Made by a program: the position numbers and the translations under genes | In this document: piece by piece, positions 28,952 through 38,019 of the stretch | Numbering within the stretch: position 1 is the stretch's first letter | Layout of the letters: each line of letters opens with the position of its first letter | Assembly (NCBI RefSeq): GCF_003574835.2 | Contig: NZ_CP063196.1 | Coordinates: 2,728,001 to 2,792,000 of the forward strand | Reading direction: 5' to 3' | Length of the DNA: 64,000 bases | Source of the DNA: Thermobifida halotolerans | Lineage (GTDB): Bacteria > Actinomycetota > Actinomycetes > Streptosporangiales > Streptosporangiaceae | Notes under the pieces: model-generated | Database searches by the model: none | What the model saw: only the letters and a program-made list of their open reading frames with translations | Told to the model about the DNA's origin: nothing

Positions 28952-30227
28952 CGGGCGGCTGCGGCGGCATGCCGCCCTGCTGGGCGTGCGCCTGGGCGAT
29001 GACGTGCTGGAAGTCCGAACGCCGCAGGAACCCCGAGTCGGTGGGCTGCTGTGTCCAGGTCGGCGCGGCGGGCTGGACGGCCCGTCCGAGGAACGCCTCG
29101 CGGGCCATGTGCATGAGCGCCAGGATGGCGTCGCGCCGCTCCCACCAGTCGGGTCTGGCCACGCCCCGGTCCAGGCGCCGGTGCAGCAGCGCGAGTTCGG
29201 TGGCGGCCAACTGGTAGTCCTCCATCGCCCGGCGCCCGCGCGCCCCCGCGACCTGCCGCGCCCAGGCGCGCGCCCGCTTGCGCCCTCCCATGGTGCTGAG
29301 CATCTGGATGTCGTGGGGCGTGACCAGCCCGGTGGGGATGTACTGCGGCAGGTAGTGGGCGATGGCCGCGACCTGGCGGCGGCGGTCGCGCACCGCCACG
29401 ACGATGAGGGCCACCAGGACGCAGAACAGCAGGGCGTAGACCAGGCCCAGCCCGGTCCAGCCGAACGCGGTGGAGCCGTTCCACAGCGCGTGCAGCACGA
29501 CCGCGCCGAGCCAGCCGAGGACCGGCATGAACAGGCGGCCCACGCCCCGGTGCGTGGCGGCGTAGGCCACGCCCAGACCGATCATGGCGGTGTAGAGGGG
29601 GTGGCCCAGCGGCGCGATGATCCCGCGCAGCACGAAGGTGACCGCGAATCCGGCGGCTCCCTCGGTGAACAGCGCACCGAGGAAGTAGGAGACGTTCTCG
29701 ACGAAGGCGAAGCCGGTGGCGACCATGGCCGCGTAGATGATGCCGTCGGTGGAGGAGTCGATCTCGTGGCGGCGCCGCCACAGCAGCAACAGCAGGGCCA
29801 GGCCCTTGGCGCTCTCCTCCACCAGCGGCGCGCCCACGGCGGCGCTGAGGTAGGCGCCCAGGTCCTCACCGAACACCGGGACGGTGTACAGCTCCATGCC
29901 GAGGGTGTTGAGGACGAACGACGTCAGCACCGCCACGCCCGCGCCCCACAGGAACGCGAACAGCAGAACCGAGTTCGGCTCCGGTTCGAGCCGGTCCAGC
30001 AGCAGGATGAGGGGGACGAGGATGGTGACGGGGACGACTGCCGCGACGAGGCTGACGAGGAACGCGACGACTCCCGCGGTCCCGGCTCCGACGAGACCGC
30101 TGAGCAGCAGGTAGCCAAGCATCAGCAGCATGCACAGGACGCTCACCACGATTCCGGCGATCAGGCCGACGGAGTGGCGTCCGGGCTTGCGACCTTCCAG
30201 GATCGCTTTGGTGTCTAGGGGACGCAT
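28896..30227 (-). CDS. PrsW-family intramembrane metalloprotease
   Basis: A 443-residue membrane protein with about eight hydrophobic segments in its first 270 residues. The PrsW core motifs are APLVEESAKGLALLL (EE pair) near 134, YAAMVATGFAFVENVSYF near 165, FVLRGIIAPLGHPLYTAMIG near 200 and VVLHALWNGS near 246. The C-terminal ~170 residues are cytoplasmic, basic and Gln/Pro-rich at the end. PrsW proteases act on membrane anti-sigma factors; the target here is unknown. Its coding 3' end overlaps ctaA by 56 bp. Confidence 0.85.
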   Translation of the reverse strand: MRPLDTKAILEGRKPGRHSVGLIAGIVVSVLCMLLMLGYLLLSGLVGAGTAGVVAFLVSLVAAVVPVTILVPLILLLDRLEPEPNSVLLFAFLWGAGVAVLTSFVLNTLGMELYTVPVFGEDLGAYLSAAVGAPLVEESAKGLALLLLLWRRRHEIDSSTDGIIYAAMVATGFAFVENVSYFLGALFTEGAAGFAVTFVLRGIIAPLGHPLYTAMIGLGVAYAATHRGVGRLFMPVLGWLGAVVLHALWNGSTAFGWTGLGLVYALLFCVLVALIVVAVRDRRRQVAAIAHYLPQYIPTGLVTPHDIQMLSTMGGRKRARAWARQVAGARGRRAMEDYQLAATELALLHRRLDRGVARPDWWERRDAILALMHMAREAFLGRAVQPAAPTWTQQPTDSGFLRRSDFQHVIAQAHAQQGGMPPQPPATDWRQGPPQQQPPRWGP

Positions 30228-30347
30228 GGCATTCGAGCGTAGCGTCTGACCGCCGCGGCTCCGCAGGCGGTGGAGCGTCGACCACCGCCTGCCCGCCCGC
30301 CCGCGCGCGTCTTCCGACCTGCGGTCGTCTCCGCCCGTCCGCCGTTC

Positions 30348-31583
30348 TCAGCGGGATCCGCTCCAGCGGGGCCACGGGCGTGTCTCCTCCAGGGCCCGCG
30401 CCGCGGCGACGAGGAGGTCGTCGCGGTGGTGGGCGGCCACGATCTGCAGTCCCACCGGGCGGCCGTCGGCGTCCAAACCCGCCGGAACCGTGACCGCCGG
30501 GTGTCCGCTGAGGTTGAAGGCCCAGGTCAGCGCGGTATTCATGACCGGTCCGGGGCCGTCGTGGCCGTGCGGCGGATGGGGGGTGGTCGGAGTGAGCAGC
30601 AGGTCGGCGGTCGCGAACAGCTCATCCAGCGCGGCGTTGTTGTGGCGGACGGCTGCCTCGGATTCCCCGGAGGCGGCCGCGCCGCGTCGGGCCAGCCACG
30701 CCCCGGCCGGATCACGCAGGCGCACGACGGCATCGGTCCAGACGACGGCCCCGGTGTCGGCGAGGTCGCGGGCGGCGGCGCGGGCGACCGCCGCGACGGC
30801 GGCGTCGACGTCGGCGAAGCCGAGGTCGGTGCTCCAGACGGCGCGCGGGGGACGGTCCGGCGGGAGGGTGTCGGGGGGAGGCGGCGCGCCGAGGACGACC
30901 TGCCGGTACAGCGCCACGTCGGCCACGGTCCGGGCTATCGGTCCGCCGACGGTGAGTCCGGCGCGGTCGCGGGCGGGCAGCAGTCCCGTGGTGGGTTTGT
31001 ATCCGACCGCGCCGCACCAGGCGGCGGGGATGCGGGTGGAGCCCGCGCCGTCGCTGGCGGTGGCCAGCGGCACCATGCCCGCGGCCACGGCCGCGCCGGA
31101 CCCGGCCGACGAGCCGCCGGGGGTGCGGTCGGGGCACCACGGGTTGACGGTGCGGCCGCGTTCGGTGGTCCCCCAGGTCTGCCACTCGGTTCCGGGGCCG
31201 GGCACCGAGGTGGCGCCGACGGGCACGCATCCGGCGGCCAGGAGCCGCCGCGCCTGGTGGGAGCGGTCCTGTTCGGTGCCCTTGACCGCGATCGGGACCC
31301 CGGCCAGTGGGAGCGGGTGGCCCTCGGCGAGCATGCGGTCCACCAGCGCCGCCCGATGCCCGGCCTCCTCCGCCCACACCTCGGCGAACGCGCGGATCGC
31401 GGGGTCGACGCGGCGGATGCGCTCCAGGGCGAGTTCGGCGACCTCGGTCGCGCGCAGCGCGCCGCCGGTCACCAGGTCGCGAACGCGGCGCGCACCCCAC
31501 TCCGGGTAGTCGGCGGGATCGGGCCGGTCGCGCGGGGACTCCGGTCCAGCGGGGCGGGCCGCCGGGCGGTGCTGGTGTCGCAT
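30348..31583 (-). CDS. Amidase-signature family hydrolase
   Basis: A 411-residue enzyme with a Ser-Ser-Lys catalytic triad: the lysine in GVPIAVKGTEQ near 100, and the glycine/serine-rich signature GGSSAGSGAAVAAGMVPLA near 155-175 with the cis-Ser and nucleophile Ser. The downstream DGAGSTRIPAAWCGAVGYKP block is also typical. Substrate not predictable (aliphatic amides, allophanate or others). ATG 31583 follows AAAGGAGCGACC. Slightly shorter than most family members (about 450-500). Confidence 0.88.
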   Translation of the reverse strand: MRHQHRPAARPAGPESPRDRPDPADYPEWGARRVRDLVTGGALRATEVAELALERIRRVDPAIRAFAEVWAEEAGHRAALVDRMLAEGHPLPLAGVPIAVKGTEQDRSHQARRLLAAGCVPVGATSVPGPGTEWQTWGTTERGRTVNPWCPDRTPGGSSAGSGAAVAAGMVPLATASDGAGSTRIPAAWCGAVGYKPTTGLLPARDRAGLTVGGPIARTVADVALYRQVVLGAPPPPDTLPPDRPPRAVWSTDLGFADVDAAVAAVARAAARDLADTGAVVWTDAVVRLRDPAGAWLARRGAAASGESEAAVRHNNAALDELFATADLLLTPTTPHPPHGHDGPGPVMNTALTWAFNLSGHPAVTVPAGLDADGRPVGLQIVAAHHRDDLLVAAARALEETRPWPRWSGSR

Positions 31584-31602
31584 GGTCGCTCCTTTCGGGG
31601 GC

Positions 31603-31836
31603 TCACCCGTCCTCGGCGGCGAGCACGGCGGCGTAGGGACGCTCCCCCGACGCGAGCAGGTCCGCTCGGGGACGCCGCGCGACCGGGAGGAGCAGCAGGT
31701 TGCGGTTCCAGGGGGCGTCCTCGGCGGCGCACAGCGCGGCGAGGGCGTCGGGCGGTGTGGCGGAGTTCTCGGCCGGCGCCCGCCGGACGAACGGATGGTG
31801 ACTGCGCAGCAGGCGGCGCAGGGCGGCCGGGTCCAC
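31603..31836 (-). pseudogene. Remnant of a variant leucine-rich (HEAT-like) repeat gene
   Basis: The frame reads PAALRRLLRSHHPFVRRAPAEN then SATPPDALAALCAAED and PWNRNLLLLPVARRPRADLLA. This resembles variant leucine-rich repeats (xPxVRxxxAxNPxTPPxxLxxLxxD). The frame is open upstream to about 31911, but there is no start codon there; the only candidate GTG at 31836 has its ribosome binding site directly abutting. A decayed fragment is more likely than a real 77-residue gene. It lies between the amidase and TetR genes on the same strand. Confidence 0.4.
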
Positions 31837-31946
31837 CTCCCGTTCGGCGAGTACGCGGTGGTCTTCGGGGGTGCGGCCGTCGGAGCAACTCCGGGCCTCC
31901 CGGGTCCGTCATCGTGGCTCCCCGATTGCCGCGGGGCCGGTCGGGC

Positions 31947-32597
31947 CTACCGGGACACGGCCCCGGCGGGGGCCTCCAGGCGGGGGTGGAGCGCCTCCAG
32001 TCCCGCGATGAACGCGTGCAGGGCGAGTTCGAAGCTGTCGTCGTCGATCTCGGCGGCGAGTTCGGGCAGGCGGTGCGCCTGGGAGAGGTTGGGGTAGCGG
32101 TCCTGGTAGACGCGGGCGTCGGCGTCGAAGCCGCGGGCGAAGGAGTTGATCGCGGCACCGACCACCAGGTAGCGGGTCGAGGCGCCGATCATGGTGGCCA
32201 GCCGGGCGGGCCAGCCCGCGGCGACGAGCCCGCCGTGGACCGCGTCGGCGCGGCGCAGCGCCTCGTCGCGGCGCCCCGGGCCGGAGGCGATGAAGGCGAC
32301 CATGTTGGGGTGCGCGGCCAGGGCGTCGCGGTAGGAGCGCGCCCACACGGTGAGTCCGCGTTTCCAGTCGCCGTCCTTGAAGCCGGAGACGTCTATGCCG
32401 GCGGTGATGCGGTCGACGACGTCGTTGAGCAGCTCCTCCTTGGTGCGGTAGTGGCTGTACAGCGACGGGGCCTGGACGCTGAGCTCCTGGGCGAGCTTGC
32501 GCATGGACAGCCCGTCCAGTCCGTCGCGGTCGACCAGGGCCAGTGCGGCCTCCTGGATGCGCGTCCGACTCAGCAGCGGTGTCCTGGGTCGAGCCAC
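31947..32597 (-). CDS. TetR-family transcriptional regulator
   Basis: A 216-residue regulator. N-terminal TetR helix-turn-helix at about 10-55 (IQEAALALVDRDGLDGLSMRKLAQELSV then SLYSHYRTKEELL). The C-terminal ligand region is of the TetR_C_1 kind (LTVWARSYRDALAAHPNMVAF). GTG 32597 (MARPRTPLLSRTRI) is preferred over the longer, Arg-rich reading from 32672. It is divergent from the acyl-CoA ligase gene, so control of the ligase and dehydrogenase pair in response to an acyl-CoA is the natural guess. Confidence 0.87.
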   Translation of the reverse strand: MARPRTPLLSRTRIQEAALALVDRDGLDGLSMRKLAQELSVQAPSLYSHYRTKEELLNDVVDRITAGIDVSGFKDGDWKRGLTVWARSYRDALAAHPNMVAFIASGPGRRDEALRRADAVHGGLVAAGWPARLATMIGASTRYLVVGAAINSFARGFDADARVYQDRYPNLSQAHRLPELAAEIDDDSFELALHAFIAGLEALHPRLEAPAGAVSR

Positions 32598-32820
32598 AGC
32601 GAACCCCCCGTTCTTCCCTCTTCTCCTGCGCCTGCCCCTCGTGGGCGTGCGCTCGCGCCCGGATCGCCTCAAGTATCGGCCAGAACCGGCCCCGAGGTGG
32701 TGGGCCGACCGGACTTCACAAACCGAACACTGTTAGATTAAATGTGACGCGCGACTCCATTCCGCCCGGCCTGTGCTGCTTCCAGCCACGCCAGAGGACC
32801 AGCCGTACCGAAGGAGCCCC

Positions 32821-34347
32821 ATGCAACTCTCGCTCGCCACGATCCTGGCCGAAGCCGCGCGCCGCCACCCCGACCGCACCGCGATTATCACCGACGACGC
32901 GCACGTGTCCTACGCGACCCTGTGGGAGGACTCCCTGCGGTACGCCGGAGCGCTGCGCTCCCTGGGCGTGGTCCCCGGCGACCGTGTCGCCCTGCTCGCG
33001 GGCAACGTCGTCGACTTCGTGCGCTGCTACTACGGCATCCTCGCCGTGGGCGGCACCGTGGTGACCGTCCCGCCGATGCTCAGCGCCGAGGAGGCGGCCT
33101 TCCTGCTCTCCGACACCGGGGCGCGCCTGGTCCTGGCGCAGGACATGTTCGCCGCACTGGCCCGCGCCGCCGTGGGCGACGGCGACGTCCAGGTGCGCAC
33201 GACCGGTGAGCCGCACCGCCCCGACGCCCTGGAGTCGGTCGCCGCCGCCGCGGAACCGCTGCCCTCCCACGTCTCACGCTCCCCCGACGACGTCGCCGTG
33301 ATCTTCTACACCAGCGGCACCACGGGCACGCCCAAGGGCGCCCTGCTGACCCACCTCAACCTGGTGATGAACGCCACCGTCAACGCGTTCGACGTCCACC
33401 CCATGAGCGGCGACGACGTCGTCATGGGCTCCCTGCCGCTGTTCCACACCTTCGGCCAGTCCGTCGCCCTCAACACCACCTTCCGGGTCGGCGCCACCCT
33501 GGTCCTGCAGGAGCGCTTCGACCCGGACGAGGCGATCCGGATGATGCGCGAGCACGGCGCCACCATCTTCGACGGCGTGCCCACGATGTTCGTCCGCCTG
33601 GCCGAGGCCGCGGCCAACCACAGCGAACTCCCCGACCTGCGGTTCTGCGTCTCCGGCGGTGCGTCCCTGCCGGAGGTGGTGCTGCGCCGGTTCGAGGAGG
33701 CGTTCTCCACCACCATCTACGAGGGCTACGGCCTGTCGGAGACCTCGCCGACGGCCAGCACCAACCAGCCGCTGTACGGCGCCCGCACCGGGTCGGTCGG
33801 CCACCCCATCTGGGGCGTGGACGTGGAGATCGCCCGCGCCGACATCGACGAGCGCGTGGAACTGCTGCCCAGGGGCGAACAGGGCGAGATCGTGGTGCGC
33901 GGCCACAACGTCTTCGCCGGCTACCTCAACCGTCCGGAGGCCACCGCGGAGGCGGTCGTCGACGGCTGGTTCCGCACCGGCGACATCGGCTTCCGCGACG
34001 ACGAAGGCTTCATCCACATCGTGGACCGCAAGAAGGACCTCATCATCCGCGGCGGCTTCAACGTCTACCCGCGCGAGGTGGAGGAGGTCCTGCTGCGGTT
34101 CCCGGGGATTTCCCAGGTGGCGGTGGTCGGACTGCCCGACGCCGAACTGGGTGAGGAGGTCTGCGCGGTGGTGGTGCCCGAGAAGAAGGGCGCCGTCGAC
34201 CCCGCCGAGCTCCAGTCCTGGGCTCGCGAACGCCTGGGCAGGCACAAGTACCCGCGCAGAGTGGAGATCGTGACCGAGCTTCCACTGGGCCCGAGCTTCA
34301 AGGTACTCAAGCGCGAACTGCGTGCGCGCTTCGGGGGAAAGAGTTAG
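32821..34347 (+). CDS. Long-chain-type acyl-CoA synthetase
   Basis: A 508-residue AMP-forming ligase. The P-loop YTSGTTGTPKGALLTH is at about 163-178, the adenylate motif YEGYGLSETSPTA near 300, and the hinge WFRTGDIGFRDDEGFIHIVDRKKDLIIRGGFNVYP (about 382-415) with the catalytic-lysine region at GPSFKVLKRELR. It activates fatty or aromatic carboxylic acids as CoA thioesters; chain length cannot be inferred. It forms an operon with the acyl-CoA dehydrogenase 5 nt downstream. Confidence 0.9.
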   Translation: MQLSLATILAEAARRHPDRTAIITDDAHVSYATLWEDSLRYAGALRSLGVVPGDRVALLAGNVVDFVRCYYGILAVGGTVVTVPPMLSAEEAAFLLSDTGARLVLAQDMFAALARAAVGDGDVQVRTTGEPHRPDALESVAAAAEPLPSHVSRSPDDVAVIFYTSGTTGTPKGALLTHLNLVMNATVNAFDVHPMSGDDVVMGSLPLFHTFGQSVALNTTFRVGATLVLQERFDPDEAIRMMREHGATIFDGVPTMFVRLAEAAANHSELPDLRFCVSGGASLPEVVLRRFEEAFSTTIYEGYGLSETSPTASTNQPLYGARTGSVGHPIWGVDVEIARADIDERVELLPRGEQGEIVVRGHNVFAGYLNRPEATAEAVVDGWFRTGDIGFRDDEGFIHIVDRKKDLIIRGGFNVYPREVEEVLLRFPGISQVAVVGLPDAELGEEVCAVVVPEKKGAVDPAELQSWARERLGRHKYPRRVEIVTELPLGPSFKVLKRELRARFGGKS

Positions 34348-34352
34348 GAAAG

Positions 34353-35528
34353 ATGGTCGACTTCGCACTGACCGAAGAACAGCGGGAGGTCCGCGACTGG
34401 GTGCGCACCTTCGTCGAGCGCGAGCTCATGCCGCTCGAACAGGAGGTGTTGCGCCGTGAGCGCACCGGCGAGGGGCACGGTCTGACCTCCCAGGAACTGC
34501 ACGACCTCCGGCAACTCGCCAAGAAGTCCGACTTCTGGGGAATCCAGACACCCGTCGAGTACGGCGGCATGGGGCTGGACGCGATCACCACGGCGCTGGT
34601 CGAGACCGAACTGGGGCGCACGTTCGTCCCGTTCAGCTTCGGCGGCAGCGCCGACAACATCCTCTACTACGCCAACGAGGAGCAGAAGCGGCGCTACCTG
34701 CTGCCCACGATCGCGGGCGAACGGAAGTCCTGCTTCGCCATCACCGAGCCGGGCGCGGGGTCGGACGCCAAGGCGATCCGCACCCGGGCGCACAAGGACG
34801 GCGACCACTGGGTGATCAACGGCGAGAAGACCTTCATCACCGGAGGCAACGAGGCCGACTTCACCATGGTGTTCGCCGTCACCGACCCCGAGAGGGGGGC
34901 CGACGGCGGGGTCACCTGCTTCCTGGTGGACCGCGAGGCGGGATGGCGCTCCGAGCCCATCCCCACCATGGGCGAGTGGGGTCCGGCCTCGCTGGTCTTC
35001 GAGGACGTGCGGGTGCCCGAGTCCAACGTGCTGGGCGAGGTCGGCCAGGGCTTCGCGCTGGCGATGAAGTGGATCGGCCGGGGCCGCTACCTGCTCCCCG
35101 CGCGCGCCCTGGGCGCCTGCGAGCGGCTGCTGAGCATGGCCGTCGACTACGCCAACACGCGCGAGACCTTCGGCAGGCCGATCGCCGACCGCCAGGCCAT
35201 CCAGTGGATGATCGCCGACTCCCAGGTGGAGATCGAGGCGCTGCGCCTGCTGGTGCTCAACGCCGCCTGGCAGGTGGACAACGACCGGGACTCCCGGCAC
35301 GCCCAGTCCATCGCCAAACTGTACGGCGGTCAGAAGGCCAACGAGATCGTCGACCGGGTGCTGCAGATCCACGGGGGCATGGGCTACACCCGCGAGCTCC
35401 CCGTCGAGCGCTGGTACCGCGAACTGCGGCTGCTGCGCATCTACGAGGGGACCGACGAGATCCAGCGCCGCACCATCGCGCGCGACCTGCTCAAGGGGTA
35501 CGTCAAGGTGGGTTCCACGCTGGGGTGA
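34353..35528 (+). CDS. Acyl-CoA dehydrogenase
   Basis: A 391-residue FAD enzyme. The signature CFAITEPGAGSDAKAIRT is at about 128-145 and the C-terminal HGGMGYTRELPVERWYRELRLLRIYEGTDEIQRR at about 344-377. The base is the glutamate in IYEGT. It oxidises acyl-CoA to enoyl-CoA, following the ligase gene 5 nt upstream, so the pair provides activation and the first oxidation of an acyl chain. Stop at 35528 is followed at once by a perfect 17-bp hairpin. Confidence 0.92.
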   Translation: MVDFALTEEQREVRDWVRTFVERELMPLEQEVLRRERTGEGHGLTSQELHDLRQLAKKSDFWGIQTPVEYGGMGLDAITTALVETELGRTFVPFSFGGSADNILYYANEEQKRRYLLPTIAGERKSCFAITEPGAGSDAKAIRTRAHKDGDHWVINGEKTFITGGNEADFTMVFAVTDPERGADGGVTCFLVDREAGWRSEPIPTMGEWGPASLVFEDVRVPESNVLGEVGQGFALAMKWIGRGRYLLPARALGACERLLSMAVDYANTRETFGRPIADRQAIQWMIADSQVEIEALRLLVLNAAWQVDNDRDSRHAQSIAKLYGGQKANEIVDRVLQIHGGMGYTRELPVERWYRELRLLRIYEGTDEIQRRTIARDLLKGYVKVGSTLG

Positions 35529-35531
35529 GGA

Positions 35532-35575
35532 ACGCGTCGGGGCCGACGTCCGGGCGGGCGTCGGCCCCGACGCGT
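35532..35575 (+). terminator. Strong hairpin after the acyl-CoA dehydrogenase gene
   Basis: Perfect 17-bp arms ACGCGTCGGGGCCGACG and CGTCGGCCCCGACGCGT with a 10-nt loop, 3 nt after the stop codon. Confidence 0.75.
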
Positions 35576-35905
35576 GTCGGGAGGCCCGTCCCCGCCGCCG
35601 TCCTGTCGGCGGCGGGCGCCGGTTCCCCCACCGCTCCACGGACCACCGGGACAACAGGAATCCCAGACCCGAAACCGGGAACATAACCCCAACAACGGAC
35701 AACAAAGAATCCGGGTCGGAAAAATTAACATACCGATCCCCATTCTCGGAATCACTGCCCGGTAGATTCCATTCCCCACCCCCGAAGGCCAGCCGTGATC
35801 CATTAGATATGGAGTTTCCCGGCCTTTTTCCCTCCGGATCCGTATAGTCGGTGGCGGTCAGAGGAATCCCCCTGTGGTCGAGGCGATCTGGAGGACAAGA
35901 ATCCC
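35576..35905. other. AT-richer intergenic leader of the methyltransferase gene
   Basis: A 330-bp stretch with visibly lower GC than its surroundings (about 35650-35850), including AATTAACATAC and TTAGATATGGAG. No ORF of note. It probably holds the promoter for the gene at 35906; no single -10/-35 pair stands out. Confidence 0.5.
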
Positions 35906-36781
35906 GTGGCAGACAGCGCCCCCTTCCACGGACCCGCATACCCGGACGAAAGACCACCGATTCCCGATATCGATCTGAGCGTCCCAACGGTCGCGCGCAC
36001 CTACGACGCACTGCTGGGCGGCAAGGACAACTTCGAGGCCGACCGCATAGCCGCCCAGATCATCGAATCGGTCAATCCCGGATCAAAAACGCTGATCCGG
36101 CAGAACCGCAGGTACCTGACCCGTGCGGTGGACCACGTCGCGGGCGCCCTGGGGATCGACCAGTTCCTCGACCTGGGCTCGGGGCTGCCGACCATGGAGA
36201 ACACCCACCAGATCGCCCAGCGCCGCGTCCCGGAGGCGCGGGTGGTCTACGTCGACATCGACCCGATCGTCCTGACCCACAGCCGCGCGCTCCTCGTGGA
36301 CAACCCCCACACCGGGGTCGCCGTGGGTGACGCGCGCCACGTGACCGAGGTCCTGACCTCCCCCGAGGTCACACGACTGCTCGACTTCGACCGGCCCGTG
36401 TGCCTCATGCTGGTCAGCCTGCTGCACTGCGTCTCCGACGCCGATGACCCGTGGGGACTGGTACGCCGCTACTTCGACCGGTTCGCGCCCGGATCGGTGC
36501 TCATCCTGTCCCATCTGGCCTCGGACGACGCGGCGGCCGCCCGGAGGCTCGGCGACCACATCCGCGAACTGGGCATGGACTGGGGCTACATCCGCCGTCC
36601 CGAGGAGGTGGAGCGGCTCTTCGACGGTCTGGCGCTCGTCTCCCCCGCCGTCGACGACTCCGCCGCCCCGATGCTGGTGGACTGCGAGGGCTGGCGCAAC
36701 GGGAACGTTCCCCCGACCCCCCGCCCCGCCGACCCGGACCAGAAGATCTGGGAGCACGCGGGCGTGGGCGTCAAACCCTGA
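35906..36781 (+). CDS. SAM-dependent methyltransferase (PF04672-type)
   Basis: A 291-residue protein of the actinobacterial S-adenosyl methyltransferase family. Diagnostic blocks: PTVARTYDALLGGKDNFEADR (about 27-47), RQNRRYLTRAV, QFLDLGSGLPTMENTHQIAQ (SAM-binding, about 84-103), VVYVDIDPIVLTHSRALL and the C-terminal IWEHAGVGVKP. Members are abundant in actinobacteria and their substrates are mostly unknown. GTG 35906 follows GGAGG at longer than usual spacing. Preceded by a low-GC leader, followed by a palindromic hairpin. Confidence 0.9.
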   Translation: MADSAPFHGPAYPDERPPIPDIDLSVPTVARTYDALLGGKDNFEADRIAAQIIESVNPGSKTLIRQNRRYLTRAVDHVAGALGIDQFLDLGSGLPTMENTHQIAQRRVPEARVVYVDIDPIVLTHSRALLVDNPHTGVAVGDARHVTEVLTSPEVTRLLDFDRPVCLMLVSLLHCVSDADDPWGLVRRYFDRFAPGSVLILSHLASDDAAAARRLGDHIRELGMDWGYIRRPEEVERLFDGLALVSPAVDDSAAPMLVDCEGWRNGNVPPTPRPADPDQKIWEHAGVGVKP

Positions 36782-36784
36782 CGC

Positions 36785-36802
36785 CCGCGCGGATCCGCGC
36801 GG
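36785..36802. terminator. Palindromic hairpin between convergent methyltransferase genes
   Basis: CCGCGCGGATCCGCGCGG, a perfect 18-bp palindrome 3 nt after the stop at 36781 and 12 nt before the convergent gene end at 36815. Confidence 0.5.
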
Positions 36803-36814
36803 TTTCGCGCCCCC

Positions 36815-37453
36815 TCACGAGGTCGCAGCAGGCGGCCGCGGCGGCTCGTCCGCGCGGCGGCGCAGCACGGCCACCAGGAAGTCCGACTCGGCGGTGAAGG
36901 GCCGCAGGTCCCAGGTCGCCAGCGTCAGCTCCGTGACGAGCCCGGCCCGCTCGACGTCGCCGAAGAACCGGTCGAACGGGTATCCGCGTCCCGCACCGAA
37001 GCCGACGACCACCCGGCCGTCCGCGGTCACCTGGTCGCCCATCCTGCGCAGTACCTCGACCTCGGTGCCGGGCGCCAGGAAGGTCATCACGTTGCCCGCG
37101 CACACCACGGCGTCGAACGGCTCCTCCCCCCTCTCCGTCAGGTCGAGTTCGGCCAGGTCCCCCACCCGCCAGTCGCCCCCCGGATGGTCCTCGCGCGCCG
37201 CGGCGACCAGGTAGGGGTCGATGTCCACGCCCACCACGTCGTGCCCGCGCGCGGCCAGTTCGCCGCCGACGCGCCCCGGACCGCAGCCCGCGTCCAGGAC
37301 CCGCGATCCGCGCGCGAGCATCGCGTCGACCATGCGGGCCTCCCCGGCCAGGTCCCGCCCCTGGGCGGCCATGGTCCGGAAACGTTCCACATACCAGCGG
37401 GAGTGGCCGGGGTTCTCCCGCACCCGGGCCTCCCAGGCGGTGATCTCTCTCAT
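36815..37453 (-). CDS. Class I SAM-dependent methyltransferase
   Basis: A 212-residue methyltransferase. Motif I RVLDAGCGPGRVGGELAARGHDVVGVDID (about 51-79) is textbook for the Rossmann SAM fold; a motif IV-like segment is FDAVVCAGNVMTFLAPG near 113. The ATG at 37453 (MREITAWEARVREN) is chosen; the track-length reading from 37597 adds an unrelated N-terminus. The substrate is unknown. Convergent with the PF04672 methyltransferase but unrelated in sequence. Confidence 0.88.
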   Translation of the reverse strand: MREITAWEARVRENPGHSRWYVERFRTMAAQGRDLAGEARMVDAMLARGSRVLDAGCGPGRVGGELAARGHDVVGVDIDPYLVAAAREDHPGGDWRVGDLAELDLTERGEEPFDAVVCAGNVMTFLAPGTEVEVLRRMGDQVTADGRVVVGFGAGRGYPFDRFFGDVERAGLVTELTLATWDLRPFTAESDFLVAVLRRRADEPPRPPAATS

Positions 37454-37614
37454 GGCTCCCACCCTCTCACCGTTCCGCCTCCCGCCGTCCGGGAGGGCCG
37501 CGCTCCCTCCTTCCGCGGCAGGACCCTCCTCCCTCCCCGAGGCGGGGAATGTACGCTCGTTTTCCACCGTTTTCGGCGTTTCCGCCCGCACACGCACGAG
37601 AGGCCCTCCGCGCG

Positions 37615-38019
37615 ATGCCCCAGCCCGTCTCCCCGTCCGCCAGCGGACCGGCGCCCTCCCTGCTGTGGGGGGCGCGGGCCACCGCGCTCGTCCACGCCGC
37701 CCTGCTCGTCTTCGAGTTCGCCACCGCCGGACAACTGGTGGCGCAGAACCTCACCGCCCTGCCGCTGCACTCGGCAGGCGCGGTCGCGCTGCACGCGGCA
37801 GCCGGGGCGCAACTGGCCGTCACGCTGCTGCTGTGGCGGCCCGGCGGGGGGTCGCCGCTGCCGGCGGTGCTGAGCGCCGCGGCGTTCGCGCTCGGCCTCG
37901 TCCAGGCCTACCTGGGCAGCCACCTGCTGCTGGAACTGCACGTCCCCCTGGCGCTGGTCCTGGTCGCGCTGGTGACGTGGGTGCTGGTGCTGGTGTGGCG
38001 TCCCGCCGCCCGCTCCTGA
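37615..38019 (+). CDS. Small membrane protein, 134 aa
   Basis: About four hydrophobic segments: around residues 18-38 (LLWGARATALVHAALLVFEFATAG), 50-72 (HSAGAVALHAAAGAQLAVTLLLW), 82-100 and 104-128 (ELHVPLALVLVALVTWVLVLVW). The spacing recalls small heme- or copper-related four-helix membrane proteins, and the gene lies near ctaB. No family motif was identified. ATG 37615 begins the hydrophobic protein; no strong ribosome binding site. Confidence 0.65.
   Translation: MPQPVSPSASGPAPSLLWGARATALVHAALLVFEFATAGQLVAQNLTALPLHSAGAVALHAAAGAQLAVTLLLWRPGGGSPLPAVLSAAAFALGLVQAYLGSHLLLELHVPLALVLVALVTWVLVLVWRPAARS

Noticed and set aside
30270-32741. An 823-codon plus-strand frame across the amidase and TetR genes
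   Set aside because: The minus strand holds clear amidase and TetR motifs; the plus frame has none.
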